Source of the DNA: Diabrotica undecimpunctata
Taxonomy: Eukaryota; Arthropoda; Insecta; Coleoptera; Chrysomelidae
NCBI RefSeq assembly: GCF_040954645.1
Contig: NC_092807.1
Location: 78,514,017 to 78,578,016 of the forward strand
Length of the DNA: 64,000 bases
Reading direction: 5' to 3'
Under the pieces are notes generated by a model. It was not told where the DNA came from and did not search any database. It saw only the letters and a list, made by a program, of their open reading frames with translations. The first letter of the stretch is position 1; each line of letters begins with the position of its first letter. The position numbers and the translations under genes were made by a program. Shown here in pieces: positions 22,390 to 34,510 of the stretch.

Positions 22390-22800
22390 TGTTTCATTTT
22401 AGTCTTCCTTTCTTTCTTCTTCTGGGCTCGTTCCATATAAGGAATGCCAAGTTTTAATTTCTCCTATCCCTTTTCCTTCTTCTTCTTCTGGGCTCATTTT
22501 TAAGAATCCCATCTTTTGAGGAATCCTATGTTTCTTCTTCCTTTCTTTCTTCTTCTGGGCTCGTCTCATATGAGGAATGTCAAGTTTTAGTTCTATCCTT
22601 TTTTCTTCTTCTTCTCCTGGGCTCATGTCAACTTTTGAGGAATCCCATGTTTTATTTTCTTTTACCTTTTTCTGCGGCTTTCTCGTCTTTCTTCTTTGTC
22701 CTTGTTTCGTTGCTAAATTCATCTCCACCGTTTGTTCTTCATCTGAATCGTCAGTTTTCTGTTTCTCACGTTCCTTGCCCTTTTCCAATTTGTCCTGTTC
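22390..22800 (-). repeat. Charged repeat linker between Gypsy-1 protease and RT
   Basis: Four imperfect ~70-bp repeats, each containing a variant of TCTTCTTCTGGGCTCG then a GGAATCCCATGTTT or GGAATGCCAAGTTTT segment. On minus they encode a Glu/Lys-rich peptide with repeated SPEEE and RIPQK/HSLYG elements (22788-22399). It lies between the protease and RT parts of one polyprotein, so it is probably a lineage-specific spacer rather than an enzyme. Confidence 0.6.
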
Positions 22801-22879
22801 CTCCTTTTTTCCTCCGTGAGTTTTATCTTGTTATTTTTGAAATCAATTACTACATGTTTCCCTGTCAATTCGTCCACTC

Positions 22880-23160
22880 CTACATCATGTCATGCGACAT
22901 GTTTGGCATAATCACACATTGTAGTGCATTAATTTTCTTGTCCAATCGTACCTTTATTCGTATGCCTTCATTTATTGTTGACAATGTCCGTTCGTTTGCG
23001 CCCACTAAATTTACCCTAGGTATTTTGTACATCAAATTTGTTAAATTATCTTCTTTTATTAACTTTCTGTTGACTAGCGTTATTTTCGATCCAGTATCTA
23101 TCTTAATTTTAATTGGTTTCTCGTTGACAAATCCATCTACAAATTTTAAAGTCATTTCAT
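22880..23160 (-). pseudogene. Gypsy-1 aspartic protease
   Basis: A 91-residue minus ORF with the retropepsin active site KIKIDTGSKITLVN near its start, followed by strands with VNLVGAN. It lies between Gag and RT as expected for Ty3/Gypsy pol. No obvious lesion is seen inside this piece. Confidence 0.85.
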
Positions 23161-24900
23161 TTCTTTGATCATTATTTCCTGCGAGTTTTATAAATTCCTT
23201 TGAGTGACAAAAAATTCCCGTTTGGTTTTTTGTTTCTAGTGAGCGCCTTCGTGAAAAAACGCCTGTTGCTCTTCGATGTTTCTCCTTCCGTCGCTTTGTC
23301 TTTCTTCCTTATACTCTTCGATCTGGGTATTATTTACCTCTCTTCTATTTTCTCTTGGTCTATCGGATTTGTATCGATTTTCTCGATATTCCTGTTCATT
23401 TCGTCTATTATTATTTCTGTTGTCTTGATATGTGCGGGTGGTATTTCGATTCTGGTTTTCTCGATATCTGTCCTCATTCCATTGCCAATTCCTTGGTTCA
23501 TAATTTCCTCTTCCGTTTTCTCTATTTTTATTTTCCCTCCTGGGAATGAATTCTCTTTTTATATAGTTCCTCCTATAATTTTGTCCTCTATCTCTGTACT
23601 CATATGTTTCTCTGGGTCTCTAATTTTCGTGCGATCTTCTCGCCTTTTTTTTCTCTTGCGGGATTCTCTTATTTGTAGGAATTGGCACAAACTATCTATA
23701 CCTTTGTAATTTTGCAACGTGATATGGCCTTCTTGCATTTCTTGAAAATGTCTTGCAATCAGTTCGACTAATTATTGTTCTGACGGGTAATTATATTGTA
23801 AATGTTTTGCATTATTATATACTTGTATTGCGTATGTTTTTTCTGAGATACCCATCCTATCAATGTATCCCATTTTGAAATTATTTGTTGATTTCTAATT
23901 GTTAAATTTTTCCCCAGAAATAATTCAAAAATTTCTGTTCAAACTTATGCCAACTGTCAAACTATTCTTCTTTGCTGTCAAACCATAGACTAGCCTCATC
24001 ATTGAGATGGTTTCTGATCGTTTCTTTAGCTGCTTCAAATTTTCCAATATACTGTACTTTCTTTTTTAAGTTATTTATGAATGAAACTGGGTGTAATTTT
24101 CCCTCATCCCCGCCAAACTGTATTTTCACATCCCCTGAGCTTTGAATGAGTATTTCTCTCCTGTCTCCCGTCTCTCGTTGTTGCGTCTTGATTTCCGCAA
24201 TTGTTCTTCGTTTTGCTTAAATTTTTGCTCCGTTTCTCGCCTGTCTTCTTGTATCGCGTTTTTAAATTTGATTTCTAATTCTTCTTATTCATTTTTCTGG
24301 ACATTCTTGATTTCCTTCATTTGAATTTTGATTTCTTTAATCTCTATCTCTTTTTTCTCGCTTTTTTCTACAATCTACTCGATTTTCTGTATTATTTCCT
24401 TCTTGATACTCTCTATATTTCTATGTTTTTCTTCTAAGGCTTGTTTTGTCTCCTGTTGATTTTTTTTCCATGGTTTGTTTTGTTTCATGTTTATTTTCTT
24501 CCATTTTTTGTGACTGTAATTGCATAAGTTATAATATTTTTTCTATTCCCGATTACTCCTTTCTGTCTCTATAATTGTTGTTTCTAACATGTCTTCCTGT
24601 TCTAATTTTTTTTCTTTTCTTTGCTTTTATTTCTTGTCACAGACATTTCTTTTCTCGAAGTAATATCCCCTCCAAATATGAAATTTTAAAACACCCTAAT
24701 GTTGCAAATACGACAAATTTTTTCTCACCCAATGTAATAAATTGTCAAATATTTTCAAATAAAAAGAATGTTAAAGAAAATAAATTATGAGAAATTGGAC
24801 CTACAGAAAAATAATATGTCATAAAATTCAAATATATCAACTTTGACCATTCGATAAATAAATTTTCAATCACCTGTTTTTCCTTTGTCTTTCCTTTCAA
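23161..24900 (-). pseudogene. Gypsy-1 Gag, Arg/Asn-rich C-terminus
   Basis: Reading minus in broken frames gives a Gag-like sequence: coiled-coil-like Lys/Glu-rich segments nearest the 5' end (about 24500-24150), a block with LQNYKGIDSLCQFLQIRESRKRK (about 23750-23640), and a basic tail rich in Arg, Asn and Tyr (YRENQNRNTTRTYQDNRNNN, about 23490-23420) in place of a CCHC knuckle. Arg/Asn-rich nucleocapsids without zinc knuckles occur in some Gypsy lineages. Assigned mainly by position between the primer-binding site and protease. Confidence 0.6.
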
Positions 24901-24927
24901 AATTGCAACCAGAAATACTTTAAAATG

Positions 24928-24945
24928 TCTTGACGTTGGGGGCCA
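24928..24945 (-). promoter_or_regulatory. Gypsy-1 primer-binding site (tRNA-Lys-like)
   Basis: On minus TGGCCCCCAACGTCA, close to the tRNA-Lys primer site TGGCGCCCAACGT, follows ATCATAATATC. It fixes the inner edge of the 5' LTR near 24946-24951. Confidence 0.6.
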
Positions 24946-27392
24946 GATATTATGATCTGTTTTGTTTTAATTTTTGTTAATTCTAATTGAAATAAGCTAG
25001 ATCAAATAATATTTAATTTTTCAGGGTTCTTTACTGTACAATAAAATTAATTTTACTTTCAATTCTTGGCTTCTAGTAATTCCTGGATGCTGGCTTTCTT
25101 TAGGATAGACAAAAGGAATAAATATTATAACACAATTTATAACATAGAACTTAGAACTTATAGAATTATCTATTCCTCAGAGCAAAATTCTGAACTTAAT
25201 TCTGTTATTTCTCTTTTAAAACCAATTTATTTGATTTACTGCAAAATTGTTCTCATTAACTTTCTTAAAAACAAACAAATTTTATTATATGCAAATTTTC
25301 TGACTTATGAATTCATTTCTTTTTTATCAATTGCTTTATGATATGAGTTTAAATAAAATATATGGTGTATGTACATATAACGCTTATTTTTCACAACAAA
25401 TTGACTGACCTTTTTTTATCTTCTTTCTGCGATGTCTAACAACGGATATTGACTTAGTCTCCGGATTGTATTCTTGAAATACTGTCCAATTTTCCAAAAC
25501 ATGCTCTGCTGCCTCCCTCCAAAAACTGTTACACAAAAAACAGCACTGGTTCAGTTTCTCTTCAGATTAAAAAAAGACACCTCCGACTCGTTTCACAATA
25601 ATAATAATGGGACCGCAAATTGCGTCTCCCGACTCTAATGGTTATCTTGTACAAACTTTATATAACTTTTTTCCAATTCTTACAGACTTAGGAGTCTCTT
25701 CGGACACAAAGAGTTTAAAATTCTCGACCTGGGTCTCGATTCGTCTACTGTAACGATAAGACTACCAAAGAGAATTGAAATACTATTGTAAAAATAATAC
25801 CTCAATCAACCATGGGAGCTTATCGTCTATACCTTGCCTAGCTCAGTATCTCAAGGGTGAGTTCGTCTTGTCTTAAACTAGGGATTGAACCTGAGTTCTC
25901 AGTTGATAGCAAATAAGACAAATTTTAACCAAACATATTTATTTAAATGAATAAAAAAACAATAATTAACCCTGACAAAGCTTAACAGTTAATAAGTGTT
26001 ACTTATTGCTTCGATGGGCTGCTTGTGTTTTCTCTCTGTTGGGTCCTCCAATTAGAATTTGTGGCTTCTGGAGAGCTGCAGTCACACGTGGCTGTATGTC
26101 CTGACCAATTATTGAACTCCAAATAAGGTGGTTGATATAAAGCCAATAAATCCAATAAACCAATGAAATGTCCAATAAAAATAAACTGTCCAGTAAACCA
26201 ATAAAGTTTTGATACGTCTAATAAATCCAATAAACCCAAGAGAATTTGTAGACCATAAAAATGAGTCTTATAATAATTTTTGCCTTCTTTTATAAATTTC
26301 AAAACGAGGCAAAAAATTATCCCACTACAGAAAAGTTGTTTTGACAGAAAGTGGGAGACTGAATGAAGTTAGCACAGATGTCATAGGATGTTGCTATAGA
26401 TATCATGAAACTAGCTTGTCAGTCAACACGGAACAGAATAGTCTGCCGAACAAAAAGAGAGAGGGCGAATATTTATTCTACGGGACAGAAAGAGAGAGAA
26501 AATAAAGACAGAGGAAGAAAAGAAAAAACATAGGGCGCCAACTATTTTGTGAAAAATAGTAAAAATTAAACTGAAGATAAATAAATTAATAAAGAAATTA
26601 AAATGAAATAATTATTAAAATATAAAAAAATAAAGATATGACGTTTATAACGTTACACTACAACTATTCTGCTCACCAACTTAAACTCGCACACAAAAAC
26701 TTATACTTCTTTTTCACACACTGTTCTTAAACTGGACTTCTTGTTCTGGCTGTTAGAAACAGAATAGTGATTCCGCAAACTGTTTTAAAGTGGACTTCCC
26801 GTTCTTGATCTTAAAAACACAATAATTCAAATCTTCTGGTTCAATTTACAAGTCGACTGTCCTATTCTCCTCCTCTAGTACTTTCTAGTCAATCAACATT
26901 TATTCATACAAATTCATCCCACTATCAAACTTCAAATTTTCCTAATTTTAAATTTCAAGAAATCAAGCGTGTTTACTGTAATTGATTTTCCCCCAATTAA
27001 CAGGATATGATATCGACTAAGCTTTCTTTTGTTTTGCTACAGACAAATGCCTCTTTTTAAAAGAAAACATCTGTTCCTAGCATTACCTTCAAAGAAAATA
27101 ATATACAACCCACTATTTATCTAACATTACTTTAGAATTCTTATCTGCTACAAAACCATGTATAATTATTTGTAAAATTTAAAACAATACTTTCTTACTT
27201 TCTAAATAATCCCGAATTGTTTTTCTATACAAATGTTCTTAGAAACTCTTCACTTTTTTAAATCCATTGTTCTCCGAAAACACTTATTATAAATAAAACA
27301 TTATATTTATAAATTTTTAACCTATACAGGATCTCAAGGTATTTTAAAAATAAAAATTTATTTTATTTTCGATCTGTTTTAGAATTATAACA
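24946..27392 (-). mobile_element. Gypsy-1 5' LTR, about 2.4 kb
   Basis: Inner edge set by the primer-binding site. The outer edge at 27392 is set by the match to the 3' LTR (26858-27392 with 16097-16748). The part not shared with the truncated 3' LTR (24946-26857) has no recognisable coding sequence; 25066-25341 and 26003-26302 are unsupported ORFs. An unusually long LTR is the simplest reading, but an insertion within a shorter LTR is possible. Confidence 0.5.
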
Positions 27393-27419
27393 ATATTTTA
27401 TCAAACCACAATTATTTAA

Positions 27420-29333
27420 CGCGAAGTCTTCTTCTTCTTCTTCTTCTTCTTCTTCTTTTTATATAGACATGACTCTGTTTGCTTTTCAATGTGCCTCCAG
27501 TAAGATGTCGTTCCATCGTTTTCGTGGTCTTCCTACTGATCGTCTTCCTGTTGGGGAACCTTCTCTTGCCGTCTTTACTACTCTATTTATTGTCATTCGG
27601 CTTACATGATCGTTCCACTCTACTCTTCTTTTTTTTAACCCAGCTCGTGATGTTCTCCACCTTGCATCTACGTCGTATATCTGTACTTCTAGCTCTGTCA
27701 CATAAAGTCTTACCATCAATTTTTCTAAGTGTTTTCATCTCTGCTATTTTTAACATCCTTTTTGTCCCCTCTGTATCAGGTCTTATTTCTGCTGCGTATG
27801 TCATTATTGGTCTGACGACTGTTTTGTAAATTCTACCTTTCGTTTCTTTTCCGATATTTTTATTTCTCCATATTGTTTCATGTAGGCAGCCTGCGGCTAT
27901 GTTTGCTCTATTCAATTGATGTTTCACTTCGGTTTTGAGCTTTCCGTAGCTAGATAATGTGATGCCTAGATATTTAAACTCCATTACTTGTTCTATTGTC
28001 TGACGTTCCAGCTCCAATTTACATCTTAGTAAATTTGCTGTTTGAACCATGCATTTTGTCTTTTTCGGGGAAATTAACCTGTTAAATTTTTTGGCGGTTA
28101 TTAAATTGGTGCAGCATACGTTGTAAATCATCTTCACTTTGAGAGAGTAGTATTGCGTCGTTTGCGTAGCAGATTATTTTAAGTTGTTTTTCTACCATTT
28201 GGTATCCTTTTTGTTCTTACTTTTTTATTATTTCGTCCATAATCAGGTTGAACAATAGAGGACTCAGGGAATCTCCTTGTCTTATCCCATTGCCAGCTTC
28301 AATAGGGTCGGTTAGTTCTTCATCTACTTTTACTTTTATTGTGTTGTTTTGGTAGATATTTTCGATCGTTTTGATTATTACTAGAGATATCTCTCTTGCA
28401 TACAGTAAGTGGATAACGTCTTTTAATTTGACCCGGTCAAATGCCTTTGTAAGGTCCACGAAACATAGATATGCCGGTTTGTTACATTCTAACGATTCCT
28501 CTTACACTTGCCTCATTATAAATATAGCGTCAGTCAGTGTATGATCTTCCCGACCTAAAACCTTGTTGTTCTTCTTCTAGTGTTATAATTTTATTCAATT
28601 TATTAGTTATCACTTTGGTTGTTAATTTTAGTGTTGTGTTTAATAAATTAATTGCTCTGTAATTTTCCGGATCCGATTTGTCTCCCTTTTTGAAGAGAGG
28701 TATTAGGATGCTTGATCTCCATTCTTGAGGAATTCTGTTTTGTTCTTTTATTTTTTGGATTATTTTTAATAGTTGTTTGGTCAGATCTGGTCCTCGCACT
28801 TTAGGAGTTCGTTTGGTATTCTATCCTCTACTGGTGATTTTTTATTTTTTAATTTTCTTAATGCTTCCTTTACCTCTTCCTACTTAATATTTATTTCTTT
28901 GTTTCTCGTCACATCTGGTGTTGGTGGTTCATTATCGTCACCTTTAGCAAATAGGGATCGAAAGTAGTCTACCCATGCTTCCTTCTGAATGTGTTTCGTT
29001 TTTATTATTTCGGTTATCTCTTTTCTTTGTCCCCTGATCATTCTCCATATTTCTGTTTATGTTTCGTAGAAATCGTGTTCCATCTGTTTTGAGAAACTCG
29101 GCCAGTGTTCCTTTTTTATTGTGTAACTAAAGTATTCGTTTCATTTCTGATTCGTTTATAGTGGTTGTATGCCTTTTGTGTTTGTTTTGTTCTATATTGT
29201 AAAAAGGCTTTCTTCTTTTCTTCACATTTTGTCTTCACTTCCTCTCTAAACCATGGTGTTTTCTTTTTTGATAATATGTTAGTATTCGTTACCGTTACTT
29301 TCTTGGCGGAGTCAAACCGGGAAAACCACAGAA

Positions 29334-29337
<4 letters not shown>
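27420..29337 (-). pseudogene. RTE-like LINE ORF2, 5'-truncated
   Basis: Minus-strand LINE ending 3' in (GAA)n (TTC on plus, 27427-27457). Pieces in order: KTPWFREEVKTKCEEKKKAF downstream of the endonuclease (about 29290-29120); NRIPQEWRSSILIPLFKKGD and ENYRAINLLNT with QQGFRSGRS (28799-28530); MDLTKAFDRVKLKDVIHLLY and GNGIRQGDSLSPLLFN (28459-28217); a catalytic box reading CYANDA (about 28175), YAND for YADD; then the thumb with FKYLGITLS, RPIMTYAAEIRPDT, RMLKIAEMKTLRKIDGKTL and the WNDHVSRM-GRPRKRW tail (to 27486). Multiple frameshifts. It is truncated 5' at 29337 against a (TA)n tract. Confidence 0.85.

Positions 29338-29424
<87 letters not shown>
29338..29424. repeat. (TA)n microsatellite
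   Basis: About 87 bp of TA dinucleotides at the 5' truncation point of the LINE. Confidence 0.97.
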
Positions 29425-29429
<5 letters not shown>

Positions 29430-29559
29430 CACAATACATACATACACAAAAAGTGGTACAAATACATTTAAAAACACTCACAGAAATTAAAAGATTTCAC
29501 AAATATAAACTGACATTAAAGTATTTGAAATATTGAATGTCAAGATTAAATTGTCTTAA

Positions 29560-31927
29560 CCCATTTAGTGCTGAAACTTTTTTTTATTTAAATCTGAATG
29601 TATTCATTGAGTAGTGATTAAAAAGGCTTCAAAAGTCAGGGAAAAATAAACAAAAAAATATTCGACCTCCAGATTGGCCACAATTTGGTGTTCTTTTAAA
29701 AGGACAGTAGGACTATAAGTTACTTTAAATGAAAAAATGTTTTTTCAAAGAATATTTATTTATTAGCAAGTACAATTTATATTCATTGAGTGTGATAATT
29801 ATAAAAGCATTCCTTAGGATGAAGGACAACATTACACTTATGACAAATAAAATTTGCCTTTTTATGGCAGTGTAGGCATCTTCGTTGCTGTTCTTGATAG
29901 GTTACTAAATGACCCAACCTATCATAACGTGAGTGTTCCCGTTGATTACTTGGCGCTTTTGAAGGTCCCCTTTTGGTGGTTCGCTTGCGCGTTTCTAACA
30001 GCTCAACTGCAATAGCCCTTCGGAATCTAACTGGTCAAGTTTTCTGCCATCCTGTTTTTGCTAGTGGTATGCATTTTGAATTGCCATATCGATACAATGG
30101 GATATCAAAGGAAAATACCACTTTTTTACGTACTGAGCAATATTCTGGTCGCTTCTGTCAACTTCATCCATGTTTTCGTTGTACAGCTGTATGGGCTTAG
30201 GTTGATTTATATATATATATGCTTCTTCTCGGATTGTGAAAATCGTTTTACTTTATTTAGAAGGAAAACTGAAGACACGTGCGATGTAAAAGTAACGACG
30301 CTATTATTATTCCAATTACATATTATACTATCATTATCTACCATGGAATAATCAAAAGCACCTTTTTCCAGTTTTTTCATTTCTTTTATTGTTTTTAGGG
30401 GACATTTTGGAATTCTATTAACTCTTATGATACCTGTACCTTTTATGTTTCTGAACTTCAATTCTTTCAGGAGAGACAAAGATGTGAAGTAGTCATCAAA
30501 AAACAAATGAAATAGCGCAAATGACATCTTTTGTAAAACATCGGCGTATTTGAGAACAACACTTGACCCTAAACCTAAATGACTATATTTTGGTGGTAGA
30601 GTTGAAGGTGCTCCCTGATATGGATCAAAATAAATGATATATCCAAGTCTTGTTGCTCCAACCCAAAACTTGTAGCCCCAGCGAATGAGCTTTCCACGGA
30701 TAAATTGTTTTCAACTATGGCGTCCAAAATAGGGCACTATAGCTTCATCCATATTGTGGTTTTCTTCTATTGGAGCATATTCGAAGAATTTTTTGTTTAG
30801 ACATTCGAAGATTGGCCTCATTTTAGAGAACTTATCTTGCTTATCCAGTTGGGTGTTATCATTGAAGTAAATGTTTGTTATTATATATTGAAATCGATCT
30901 CTGGATATAGCTGAACAAACTACTTTATTATTTGTATCATCAGAATTTTGCCAATACATTTTTCTTCTAGCAACAGAGTAATAACCACTAAGCAGTAATA
31001 TACCAATGAAGCAGAACATTTCATCCGTAGATATATCACCTACAGAATTTTTTTGTTGGGCATATGTATTACTATATTCCGTAATTTGCTTAACCATATC
31101 AGCTATAAACAATTTAAATATCGTTGCTGGTGAACGCTGATTGTTTACGGATTGAATGTAGAGAAATTCGATTGTAAATCTCGTTTTGAGTACTTTTTGA
31201 GTATTTTTCAAATTTCCTAGGTTTGTGTTCAACAAAGTCTGCTAATGACTTATCATCATCTGAATCAGATTGATTTGGTAGATTAACTTGATACTCTGCC
31301 CTAAGTTGACATCCAGGTAAATTCTCAATATCAACATTATCTTCTTCACCCGAATCCTCATCGGTAACGTCATCGTTAGCATTTTCAGGAGGCAAAATTG
31401 CAATGCTATCTGGAACGTCAATATCTTATTTTTCTATTTCTTTAAATAGCTCCGCTAGCGTAAGGGGCTTTTTCCAGTACGAACGACTGAGAAAAATAAA
31501 AAACATTTATTAGTAATACAGAACACTATAGACGCTGATTGTCCTACTGGCCTTTTAAAAGAACATGATACTTTGAGCACGTGTTATGATATTATTACCG
31601 ACAAAAATTCTTTTGTATATGCGTTAAATAATTATTTCATCTCTAAACTTTATATTTTATCTATCACGATAAGACATCACTAATTATAAACAAAACAGAA
31701 ATAGCTTACCTAGCTTTATCTATTTCAAGTAGCTGAAATCACTCCTACACAAAAACTTCCTGACACACTGGAAATTATTTACTAAATGATTCATAATAAG
31801 ATTCGATGGGTAATATGATAATTTAGGATTGTAAAACTAATACGGCATCTATATTTGAAAAGTTTAAATTTGTAATGTACTAGAAGAAACCTTCTGGCAT
31901 TTATAAACGACGGTAGGTGTAAATGGG
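29560..31927 (-). mobile_element. piggyBac-like DNA transposon
   Basis: 2368 bp flanked by TTAA on both sides (29556-29559 and 31928-31931). Termini are CCCATTTAGTG at left and GTAAATGGG at right, short inverted repeats starting CCC as in the superfamily. It contains one minus-strand transposase gene. The right TTAA overlaps by one base the AGCA duplication of the errantivirus next door. Confidence 0.9.
29790..31500 (-). pseudogene. piggyBac-like transposase (DDE), lightly damaged
   Basis: Starts around 31480 with LTLAELFKEIEK, then an acidic N-terminal segment (ENANDDVTDEDSGEEDN). The DDE_Tnp_1_7 region follows with ISRDRFQYIITNIYFNDN, NMDEAIVPYFGRHS (first catalytic D), FIRGKLIRWGYKFWVG, FDPYQG and FFDDYFTSLSLL. 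It ends with a cysteine-rich tail, CLHCHKKANFICHKC (about 29890-29830), like the C-terminal zinc-binding domain of active piggyBac. Lesions visible: a stop near 31427, a frame change near 31115-31235, a stop after GRHS near 30711 and at least one more frame change before the tail. So it is a recent but dead copy. Confidence 0.88.
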
Positions 31928-31934
31928 TTAAGCA

Positions 31935-31942
31935 AATTAACC
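31935..31942. repeat. Left 8-bp target duplication of outer hAT-like MITE
   Basis: AATTAACC; the partner at 32705-32712 is CATTAACC, one mismatch. The right copy is also the first 8 bp of the errantivirus 5' LTR. Confidence 0.65.
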
Positions 31943-32704
31943 CAGTGGCGGCTGGTGTGGTAAAATTTTGAGTAGGCCAAGCCAGCAAATTACATATAGC
32001 TACGTGTAATCAGTGGCGGATCCAAAGGTAGAGGTCATGGGGTCATGACCATCCCCCTCCCGTTAAACATATTTGAAAACCCACTTATCCTATTGGTGGT
32101 AAGATTAAAAGTGATCTTGCATCAGAGAAAAGTAATCACCCTCAAGATCCATGACCTCCCCAAAAAAATTTCTGTAGCCGCCAGTGTGTGTAATACATAT
32201 TTTTTTTTGTGTGATAGTTGTAATTGTGTTGTTTGTTTCTAAGGTTTGTTTAAAAATATGTTACAATTATATATTATGTTACATATTTTTTCATTATAAT
32301 TTAAAAGGAAATTTATATTACAATTCGATAATTACGTTACAAGTGACAACGATGATCGTCTGGTGCCTAAAGAGCAAGCATAAACACGACAATATAAATC
32401 GTTGTCCGGCAAGCTGCTTAACTTCAAACGCTTTTTGTACGGGGATCTTATGTGAGCTGGGTCGGCCACTTCCGATCGGGCCTATTAATGATATTTAAAA
32501 CGCCTGAATGCGATTCGATGCTTTCTGTGGTAATATAATAACATAGTTGTTTTAACGGACGCTAATATATTGAGTGATTTAGTACATTTAAAAGTTATTT
32601 ACATGCATTAACATAATTTTTGAATATATGTTTTTCAATTTTAAAGCTCTTAAAATTATTGGGTAGGCCCGGCCTATCCTGCCTACCCCCAAAAGCCGCC
32701 ACTG
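31943..32704. mobile_element. hAT-like MITE (outer)
   Basis: 762 bp with termini CAGTGGCGGCT and AGCCGCCACTG, flanked by an 8-bp duplication with one mismatch, all hAT hallmarks. No transposase. The ORF at 32184-32498 has no recognisable domain. A second, smaller hAT-like MITE lies inside it. Confidence 0.8.
32011..32186. mobile_element. hAT-like MITE (inner, nested)
   Basis: 176 bp starting CAGTGGCGGATCC and ending GTAGCCGCCAGTG. Flanks are CGTGTAAT (32003-32010) and TGTGTAAT (32187-32194), an 8-bp duplication with one mismatch. Its TIR start resembles that of the outer MITE, so both probably used related transposases. Confidence 0.8.
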
Positions 32705-32928
32705 CATTAACCCCGATTGTCAGCAGTATTGCAGTTCAATAGTCCAGCCGATCAGCAGTTTGGACACATATTGCAGACAGGTCGTCATCAATTAATTTCA
32801 TATAAATACTGTAAATTTTTATTTTAAAATCAGTTGTAATTATATTAAATAAATTGCTGTTACTCTGTTAGTTGTACCTTTAAAAGGACCTTTTTAAAAA
32901 GTACCTTCGGGAGTGACAACCCTTAAGT
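32705..32928 (+). mobile_element. Errantivirus 5' LTR
   Basis: From CATTAACCCCGATTG to GACAACCCTTAAGT, matching 39902-40125 nearly base for base. The next bases (CGCGCATTCAGTGGAT) weakly resemble the tRNA-Ser primer site used by several errantiviruses. Confidence 0.88.
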
Positions 32929-33070
32929 CGCGCATTCAGTGGATTAGTGGGAAAGTCTCCAGAAGGTCCTCGTCGTTTTCAAACGTTTACCCGCTACCGA
33001 ACCCAAATCCAGGGAAAACTGCAGCTATTTAACCCACGGATTCCAGGCAAATTGGCACAGAAACATATTT

Positions 33071-34505
33071 ATGAAGAAAGCTAAAAAGAAACTTAAAGAA
33101 GAAAAGAAACTTGTACCTAAAAGGAATGCATCCAAGCATCATCCTATTACTGTAAGCAAATTTCATCTTATTTCTAATTCTAATATCAATTCACAAGTAT
33201 CATCCTTTAGAATAAGCGATTCTCTTTCAACAATTTTCGAATCTAATATAGAATCTAGTGAAAATATTAAACCAGATTTACATTTAGTTGACAATAATCA
33301 TATTTTTAAGTCCACAAATTTGTTTGAAATACCTTCTATAATTATTACACCAGCATCCATTTCAAATAATTCTAATATGGCACCCATTTTTGATGTTAAT
33401 AAAGACCTTTCTATCGTACCAGAGTACGAAGGCAATCCAAATGAACTCCACAATTTTATTGATGTTATTTCCATGCTTCTAAACCATTTCTGGGATCATA
33501 CAAATCCTGAAAATTTTCAAAATCACATGCTTACCCGAGGAATTATGAACAAAATTAAAGGAAGAGCCAGATAAATTATTTATGTATACGGCTGTAAAGA
33601 CTGGCCGTCAATAAAATCAATTCTGGTCCAAAATTTTGCAGACCAACGTAACGAAAACTCATTAACTAGAGATTTAGTTGATCTTCGTCAAGCTCCAAAC
33701 GAAAACCCTCATCAATTTCACGAAAAAGTCTTTTAAATACTATTTCAAATCATATTGAATTACACACAGAAAACGAGGAAGTTAAAAGAAGTAAAAAGAA
33801 TTTTTCCAACAACAAGCTCTAACCACATTTTTGGCAGGCCTAAGAGAACCCCTAGGATCAACAATTCGATCCATGAGACCACCCAATCTCGCTCTTGCTA
33901 TCCAATATATTCAGGAAGAAAATAACATTAGATATCTCCAAAAAACTCATAGTTATTCCTTGCCATCTTCTAATAAACCATCTGCGACTTCACAAACACA
34001 GAGATCCAATTTAACTCATACACCTGCTCCTACACGATGGCAGCCTGAGGTGCCCAAGCCCCAATGGCCACAGCCATTCTTTAGACCAAATCAAATTCCT
34101 GTGCAACAACAATCATTCAATAATAGTCCAAGAGGGACATTTCAACCTCCTAGATTCCAACAAAATCATCAAATCACTCCATATGCACAAAATTCTAGGG
34201 CTAATCAACCCAATTTTCATAAACCAGTTCCATCTCAATCATATAAGCCAACACCTATGAGCGTATCTACACGCCAAACCGGCTTTAATAGACCCCAATC
34301 TCAAAGGAACTTCCGCTTTCAACAAACAGCCAGCCTCCGATTCACCGTAGAAGAACTCTTTAATATCGAACAAGAGGAAAATAATTACGATGAAGGTATA
34401 GACAATGACACATACCCAGATTACACTTATTATGAGCAAGAAAGCCAAAAATATGAGGAAGATGTAAATTTTCAAATGTTTCAAGACGAAAAAGAAGAAA
34501 TGTAG
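33071..34505 (+). pseudogene. Errantivirus Gag
   Basis: Two open pieces, 33071-33574 and 33831-34505, with a damaged bridge holding stops and a frame change. The N-terminal part is Lys-rich, then Ser/Asn-rich, then has VPEYEGNPNELHNFIDVI, the start of the capsid-like region. The C-terminal part is Gln/Pro/Asn-rich with no CCHC knuckle, followed by an acidic end (about 34370-34500). Both features are usual for insect errantiviral Gag. The ATG at 33071 is about 140 bp after the LTR and is the first plausible start. Confidence 0.8.
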
Positions 34506-34510
34506 TAGAA

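Noticed and set aside
22577..23709. Plus-strand ORFs, long and hydrophobic
   Set aside because: Shadows of the Glu/Lys/Arg-rich Gypsy-1 gag, protease and linker on minus.
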